The notes below the pieces were generated by a model. That model saw only the letters and a list, made by a program, of their open reading frames with translations. It did no database searches and had not been told where the DNA came from. From Frankiales bacterium (GTDB lineage: Bacteria > Actinomycetota > Actinomycetes > JAFAQI01), in NCBI GenBank assembly GCA_025980465.1, contig JAICXJ010000001.1:129705-193704 (forward strand): a stretch of DNA of 64,000 bases. The letters are read 5' to 3'. Each line of letters begins with the position of its first letter. Position 1 is the first letter of the stretch. This document shows positions 59,694-64,000 of this stretch, piece after piece. The position numbers and the translations under genes are program-made.

Positions 59694-60500
59694 GTGGCCG
59701 ACTCCCGCTTGCCTGCGCGAGCGCCCATCGGGCAGCAGATGAGAGCTCCCAAGACGGCAGAACTGATCGCCTCGCATCTGCGCGGTCAGATCGTTCGTGG
59801 GGAGCTCACGGCGGGGGACACCTTACCGCCGGAGACCACGCTGATGGAGCAGTTCGCGGTGTCGCGACCGACGCTGCGAGAGGCCTTTCGGATCCTCGAG
59901 ACCGAGTCGCTGATCAGCGTGCGTCGCGGTGCTCGTGGCGGGGCTCGCGTGATCTCTCCGGACCTGTCGGTCGCCGCCAGGTACGTCGGGCTGCTGCTTC
60001 AGGTGTCCGGTACGACGATCGCCGACGTCTACGAAGCGCGAATGGTGATCGAGCCGGCAGCGGCGCGAATGCTCGCGGCGCGTCGTACCAAGGCTGACAT
60101 CGAAGCTCTCTACCAGGCGGTCGAGGAGGTCGTCGAGCTCGTCGACGGTGACACTGCCCTCGACCGGCGCGACCCAGCGTTATGGAGCGGTCGGGTCCAG
60201 CGTTTCCACGACATCCTGCTCGAACGGGCGGGCAACAAGACGCTCGCTGTGCAGGCGGGTGTCTTGACCGAGGTGGTCGCGATGCACGTCGCGATCGCGG
60301 TGCGGTCCGCGATCACCCAGCCGGACAGCCTCGAAGCGTTTCCTAAGACGATCCGGTCCTACCGCAAGCTGATCGGCTTGATCGAGGCCCGCGATGGCGA
60401 CGCGGCCGAGAAGCACTGGCGGACTCACATGGACGTCACCGGTCAGCGCATCCTCGGCCACGGGCTCGGCGCCAAGTCGATCGTCGACCTGTTCGCCTAG
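59694..60500 (+). CDS. GntR-family (FadR subfamily) regulator
   Basis: A 268-residue regulator: winged HTH in TAELIASHLRGQIVRGELTA then GDTLPPETTLMEQFAVSRPT, LREAFRILETESLISVRRGA and a C-terminal FCD helical effector domain with metal-binding-like His/Asp. GTG 59694 has GAAGGG upstream and is preferred over the start at 59670. Likely controls the amine oxidase/MaoC genes and the SDR operon that follows 50 bp later. Confidence 0.88.
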   Translation: MADSRLPARAPIGQQMRAPKTAELIASHLRGQIVRGELTAGDTLPPETTLMEQFAVSRPTLREAFRILETESLISVRRGARGGARVISPDLSVAARYVGLLLQVSGTTIADVYEARMVIEPAAARMLAARRTKADIEALYQAVEEVVELVDGDTALDRRDPALWSGRVQRFHDILLERAGNKTLAVQAGVLTEVVAMHVAIAVRSAITQPDSLEAFPKTIRSYRKLIGLIEARDGDAAEKHWRTHMDVTGQRILGHGLGAKSIVDLFA

Positions 60501-60549
60501 TGTCGGTCGTCGAGACCCGCGGCGGCGCCCGAGAAGTTAGGTTGACCGG

Positions 60550-61353
60550 GTGTTCGAACTGGACGGTCAGGCTGTCGTCGTTACCGGCGCCGGTACCGGG
60601 ATTGGTCGGGGAATCGTGCGCGCGATGGCGAAGGCCGGCGGCTCAATCGTGCTCGCCGGACGCACGCCGTCGACCCTGGAAGGCTCCGCCGCGGAGGCGA
60701 GCGCGATCGGTGCCCGCTGTCTCGTCGTACCGACCGACATCACGAGGTCGGCCGATCTCGACAACCTCGTCGCCGCGACGACCGAGGCGTTCGGCCGGAT
60801 CGGATGTTGGGTCAACAACGCCGGAAGTGCCCGCGCATCCGACGTCGGTCCATTGCTGGAGCTGTCGGAGTCGAGCTGGGACAGCGTCGTCGACCTGAAC
60901 CTCAAGTGGACGTTTTTCGCGTGCCAGGCAGCGGCCCGTTCGATGGCTGCCAGTGGCGGCGGCTCGATCATCAACATCTCGTCGCGGAGTGGGAGCGCCC
61001 CGAACCCGAACACCGGTCAGTACGGCGCCGCGAAGGCCGGCATCGACAACCTGACCATGACGATGGCTGCTGAGTGGGGACACCTCGGCATCCGCGTCAA
61101 CGCCATTGCACCGGGTGTCGTGATGACCGAGGACAACGCCGAGCACATGACGCCGAGCCGGACCCGCAGGCAGGTCGAGACCGTCCCGCTACAGCGGCTC
61201 GGCACACCCGACGACATCGGACCGCTGTGCGTGTACCTCGCGTCGACGGAATCGGGGTGGCAGACCGGCACGATCACGCAGATCACCGGCGGCAGCCCGA
61301 TCCCGATCGGCTACCTCACCTATCTCCATCACAAGAACGCCGAGCGCGAGTGA
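60550..61353 (+). CDS. SDR family oxidoreductase (first of three)
   Basis: A 267-residue SDR: GAGTGIGRG, WVNNAGSARA, Ser in INISSRSG and Tyr/Lys in QYGAAKAG. The start GTG at 60550 lies 49 bp after the GntR stop. Its TGA overlaps the next GTG (GTGA at 61350-61353). Three tandem SDRs with overlapping ends suggest successive alcohol or keto steps in one pathway. Confidence 0.88.
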   Translation: MFELDGQAVVVTGAGTGIGRGIVRAMAKAGGSIVLAGRTPSTLEGSAAEASAIGARCLVVPTDITRSADLDNLVAATTEAFGRIGCWVNNAGSARASDVGPLLELSESSWDSVVDLNLKWTFFACQAAARSMAASGGGSIINISSRSGSAPNPNTGQYGAAKAGIDNLTMTMAAEWGHLGIRVNAIAPGVVMTEDNAEHMTPSRTRRQVETVPLQRLGTPDDIGPLCVYLASTESGWQTGTITQITGGSPIPIGYLTYLHHKNAERE

Positions 61354-62210
61354 GCGGCTTGACGATCGATCTCACCGACCAGGTCGCGCTGGTCACCGGT
61401 GGAGGTGCCGGCATCGGACAAGGCTGCGCGATTGCGCTGGCCCGGTGCGGGGCCGATGTGGTTCTCGCCGAGATCGATCCCGAGCGTGCCGCGCAGACGG
61501 TCGCACTCGTGGCGGCGCAGGGTCGCCGCGCCGTGTTCGCTGCCACCGACGTGATGGACACCGATCAGGTGCGCGCCGCGGTCGTGGCGGCGGACCGCGA
61601 GTTCGGCCGGCTCGACATTCTCGTCAACAACGCCGGCGGCGTCGCCGGCAAGCGGTTCCTCGATCAGAGCGAACGCAGCTGGCGACGACACATCGACATC
61701 AACCTGGTGAGCATGCTGGCCGCCACTCACGCCGCCCTCCCGCTGATGATTCGCGGCGGCCGAGGCGGCTCGGTGGTGAACGTCGCGTCGATCGAAGCGG
61801 CGCGCGCAGCGCCGATGTATGCGGTGTACGCCGCGTGCAAGGCCGCAATGGTCAATTTCACGAAGACGCTCGCACTGGAAGTCTCCGAACACGGAATCCG
61901 GGTGAACTGCATCGCGCCCGACCTGACCGCTACGCCGGGACTGCACGGAATGACGGGACCGGTGCCCGCCTCGGGACTGCCGCAACGATCCACCGAGATT
62001 CAGCAAGGCATTGCTCGCTACATCCCGCTCGGCCGCGAGGGAGTGATCGACGAATGCGGTGAGGTCGTCGCGTTCCTGTGCTCGCCGCTCTCGTCGTACG
62101 TGACCGGGGTCACGATCCCGGTTGACGGTGGCACCGCATCCGCCGGGGGGTGGGTGCGCAGCGCCGACAGCGGCGGCTGGGACTTCGGCGTTGGTGAGCT
62201 CTCGCCATGA
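61350..62210 (+). CDS. SDR family oxidoreductase (second of three)
   Basis: A 286-residue SDR starting VSGLTIDLTDQVALVTGGGA (Gly-rich NAD site), VNNAGGVAGK, Ser in VVNVASIEAA, Tyr/Lys in YAVYAACKAAM and a late PVDGGTASAGG. GTG 61350 overlaps the first SDR; the frame further upstream belongs to that gene's opposite register. The next SDR overlaps its end (ATGA). Confidence 0.88.
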   Translation: MSGLTIDLTDQVALVTGGGAGIGQGCAIALARCGADVVLAEIDPERAAQTVALVAAQGRRAVFAATDVMDTDQVRAAVVAADREFGRLDILVNNAGGVAGKRFLDQSERSWRRHIDINLVSMLAATHAALPLMIRGGRGGSVVNVASIEAARAAPMYAVYAACKAAMVNFTKTLALEVSEHGIRVNCIAPDLTATPGLHGMTGPVPASGLPQRSTEIQQGIARYIPLGREGVIDECGEVVAFLCSPLSSYVTGVTIPVDGGTASAGGWVRSADSGGWDFGVGELSP

Positions 62211-62971
62211 CGCTGGAGATTGATCTGACCGGGCGACGAGCGCTCGTCACCGGCGCGGGTCGCGGCGTGGGCGAGTCGATCGCGCGTGATCTCGCTCTGG
62301 CCGGTGCATCGGTGGTGGTCAACGACATTGATCCGCAGCGGGCGACGGCGACCGCGTCACGGCTGGCCGCCGTCGGGGGCGACGTGACCGCCGTGGCGTT
62401 CGACGTGACGGTCGCGACCGCCGTGCTCGATGCGTTCGAGGCGTTGCCCGGCGTCGACATCCTGGTCAACAACGCCGGCAATGCGGGTATCGACACTTGG
62501 CCCGGGTTGGTGCCGTTCGCCGAGACGTCGCCGGCCGACTGGGAGCCGTTTGTTCGGGTCAACCTTTACGGCGTCATGCACTGCACCCGTGCGGCTTTGC
62601 CGGCGATGATCGAGGCAGGCTGGGGCCGGATCATCACCGTGGTGTCCGACTCCGCCCGCACCGGCGACCCGCTGATGGCGGCGTACGCGGCGGCCAAGGC
62701 CGGTGCTGCGGGGCTGTCGCGTTCGGTCGCCCGAGAAGTCGGTCAGTACGGCGTCACCGTCAACTGTGTCGCCCTCGGGACGATTCGCATTGGCGCCAAG
62801 GATGCGCCGCTGCATCCGGCCCAGGAGCGGATCGTGCGCCGCTATCCGGTGTCGCGACCCGGTCTGCCGGAGGACGTGTCGCGACTCGTCGCACTGCTCG
62901 CCAGCGACGCGGGTGAGTGGATCACCGGCCAGACGATCCCGGTCAACGGTGGAGTGTCGACCTCGCTCTAG
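62207..62971 (+). CDS. SDR family oxidoreductase (third of three)
   Basis: A 254-residue SDR: GAGRGVGESI, VNNAGNAG, Ser in TVVSDSARTG and Tyr/Lys in AAYAAAKAGAA, ending PVNGGVSTSL. ATG 62207 overlaps the second SDR stop. End of the operon; about 100 bp of non-coding follow before the DUF222 promoter. Confidence 0.88.
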   Translation: MTLEIDLTGRRALVTGAGRGVGESIARDLALAGASVVVNDIDPQRATATASRLAAVGGDVTAVAFDVTVATAVLDAFEALPGVDILVNNAGNAGIDTWPGLVPFAETSPADWEPFVRVNLYGVMHCTRAALPAMIEAGWGRIITVVSDSARTGDPLMAAYAAAKAGAAGLSRSVAREVGQYGVTVNCVALGTIRIGAKDAPLHPAQERIVRRYPVSRPGLPEDVSRLVALLASDAGEWITGQTIPVNGGVSTSL

Positions 62972-63033
62972 CGACGCGTCGGCCCGGGCCGGCGCGGGTG
63001 GATAAATTCCCGGGCAATAAAGGCGTCTGGGGC

Positions 63034-63062
63034 TTGAACCTGTCGTCGCTGTCGGGCATAAT
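63034..63062 (+). promoter_or_regulatory. Near-consensus leaderless promoter of the DUF222 gene
   Basis: TTGAAC (63034-63039), an exact 17-bp spacer and CATAAT (63057-63062) end 7 bp before ATG 63070. No Shine-Dalgarno is present, so the mRNA would start at or next to the ATG. This is the clearest sigma-70-like promoter in the window. Confidence 0.75.
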
Positions 63063-63069
63063 CGAACGC

Positions 63070-64000
63070 ATGTTCGAAGCCTTTGGTTTCAATCCGGATG
63101 GGCCGGATGGGCCGGAGGAGCCGCAGGACTTCCCGCGGCTCTCGGATGACGAGTTCGCCGAGATGATGAACGAGCCGCTGCCGGCGGAATATGCCCACTA
63201 CCAGGCGTGCGGCGCGGATCCGGATGTGTTCGTGGTGCAGGCCGCCGAGGCGCGGCCGGGCGCGCAGACGCTCTCGCTTGTCCAGGCCGCTCCGATCGGA
63301 GCGTTGTCGGAGACCGGCCGAAGCCTCGCCTTGCAGCAGTTGGAGAAGCTGTCCTCGCATATCGAGGCCGTCAAGGCTCAGTTCACCGCCGCGATCGCCG
63401 GCCCCGCCTCGACCACGCCGGAAGCGAAACGTGACGACTACTCGCCGATGGAGGTCGCGGCCGCTACCGGCTGCAGCGTCTACGGCGCAGACCGCAAGAT
63501 CGCATTCGCCCGTGACCTCGAGACCCGCCTGGTTGCACCGTTGGCCGCGATGCACGACGGGCGGATCACGTTCCTGCAGGCCCGCGAGCTGTCCGAGGCC
63601 ACCCGCCACATCACCGACCTGCACATCCTCCGCGATATCGAGTCCGGCCTACTCAAGTACGCCCACCGCCAGGACCTCAGCAAGTTCCGCCGCTCGCTGA
63701 CCCGGTGGATAGCGAAGAAGGATCCGGCATGGGCCGCAACGGCTGAGGCGGCGCGGCGTGAGGTCAGCGTCACTCATCACGCCAACGACGACGGCACCGG
63801 CGAGCTGCATATCCACGGCCCGCTGGAGACGACGGCCCTGATCGATCTGGCGGCCGCGGCGAGAGCGCAGCAGATGAGCTCAGAGCTCGGCGGCCCGGTC
63901 GCGGAACGCAAGCTCGCCGCCCTGCGCGACTGGGCTGACAGCGTGCTGAGCGGCCCTGACGCTCCGACCCGGCACGGGCTGCCGATCCGGGTGCAGCTCG
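63070..64000 (+). CDS. DUF222-domain protein (3' end off window)
   Basis: The frame is open from ATG 63070 to the right edge (310 codons). An acidic N-terminus precedes a helical DUF222 region: SLALQQLEKLSSHIEAVKAQ, YSPMEVAAATGCSVYGADRK, FLQARELSEATRHITDLHIL and the HIHGPLETTALIDLAAAARA block. Actinobacterial DUF222 proteins usually end with an HNH nuclease domain, which would lie beyond the window. They often occur in many copies; only one is visible here. Confidence 0.85.
   Translation, partial: MFEAFGFNPDGPDGPEEPQDFPRLSDDEFAEMMNEPLPAEYAHYQACGADPDVFVVQAAEARPGAQTLSLVQAAPIGALSETGRSLALQQLEKLSSHIEAVKAQFTAAIAGPASTTPEAKRDDYSPMEVAAATGCSVYGADRKIAFARDLETRLVAPLAAMHDGRITFLQARELSEATRHITDLHILRDIESGLLKYAHRQDLSKFRRSLTRWIAKKDPAWAATAEAARREVSVTHHANDDGTGELHIHGPLETTALIDLAAAARAQQMSSELGGPVAERKLAALRDWADSVLSGPDAPTRHGLPIRVQL

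Noticed and set aside
1-64000. tRNA, rRNA, CRISPR arrays, insertion sequences, attachment sites
   Set aside because: All gaps are short and none shows cloverleaf genes, regular spaced repeats, transposase or integrase genes.

Overview
The window is high-GC DNA densely packed with short-gap operons, many GTG and TTG starts and frequent ATGA/GTGA stop-start overlaps. It also holds an antigen-85-like exported esterase, a thiolase-like protein of the mycobacterial TLP1 type, class III adenylate cyclase, PadR/HAAS and DUF222 genes. Together these point to a chromosomal segment of an actinomycete (Actinomycetota, mycobacteria/Frankia-like gene content). The genus cannot be read from the sequence. 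I see no rRNA, tRNA, CRISPR, insertion sequence, phage or plasmid gene, and no gene-free stretch longer than about 250 bp.

Layout. 1-7.2 kb: an MprF-like gene cut by the left edge, a monooxygenase-like ORF, a carotenoid-cleavage oxygenase/TetR divergon, a Clp-N/HTH protein, a TetR plus haloalkane dehalogenase pair, and a DksA-like zinc-finger protein. 7.2-18.2 kb (minus strand): one seven-gene run with nearly every junction overlapping. It encodes a membrane-anchored solute-binding protein, a giant ABC transporter polypeptide (LivH-LivM-LivF-LivG fused), an exported anchored protein, an MBL-fold hydrolase, an SRPBCC protein, a sulfatase fused to a DJ-1/PfpI domain, and an unknown protein. Divergent from it (18.3-21.5 kb) lie a second arylsulfatase and the formylglycine-generating enzyme (FGE) that would mature both sulfatases. 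21.6-26.6 kb: signalling and stress genes (receiver, RsbW-like kinase, GGDEF-EAL, hemerythrin). 26.7-38.9 kb: hydrolases and oxidoreductases, including a GH63-like glycosidase, an amidohydrolase, a G1 peptidase, an SdsA-type alkylsulfatase, a desaturase, a TetR/PF10118/flavin-monooxygenase operon and an epoxide hydrolase. 39.0-46.0 kb: a second exported protein + anchored binding protein + four-domain fused ABC transporter set. 46.1-53.4 kb: exported esterase/SDR, a two-component system, PadR/HAAS, adenylate cyclase. 53.4-63.0 kb: a CoA-thioester and alcohol-oxidation cluster (TLP1, MFE-2-like SDR, TesB, two MaoC-type hydratases, copper amine oxidase, GntR, three coupled SDRs). A DUF222 gene leaves the right edge.

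How it may work together (inference). The central region looks like an uptake-and-desulfation module: binding protein and fused permease/ATPase import an organic compound, sulfatases matured by the local FGE remove sulfate, and nearby oxygenases, hydrolases and beta-oxidation-type enzymes process the product. An alkylsulfatase of a different fold, a dehalogenase and an epoxide hydrolase fit a catabolic region for sulfated, halogenated or lipid-like compounds. A shared motif upstream of the dehalogenase TetR and the sulfatase divergon suggests one regulator may link the two. The substrate is not revealed by the sequence.
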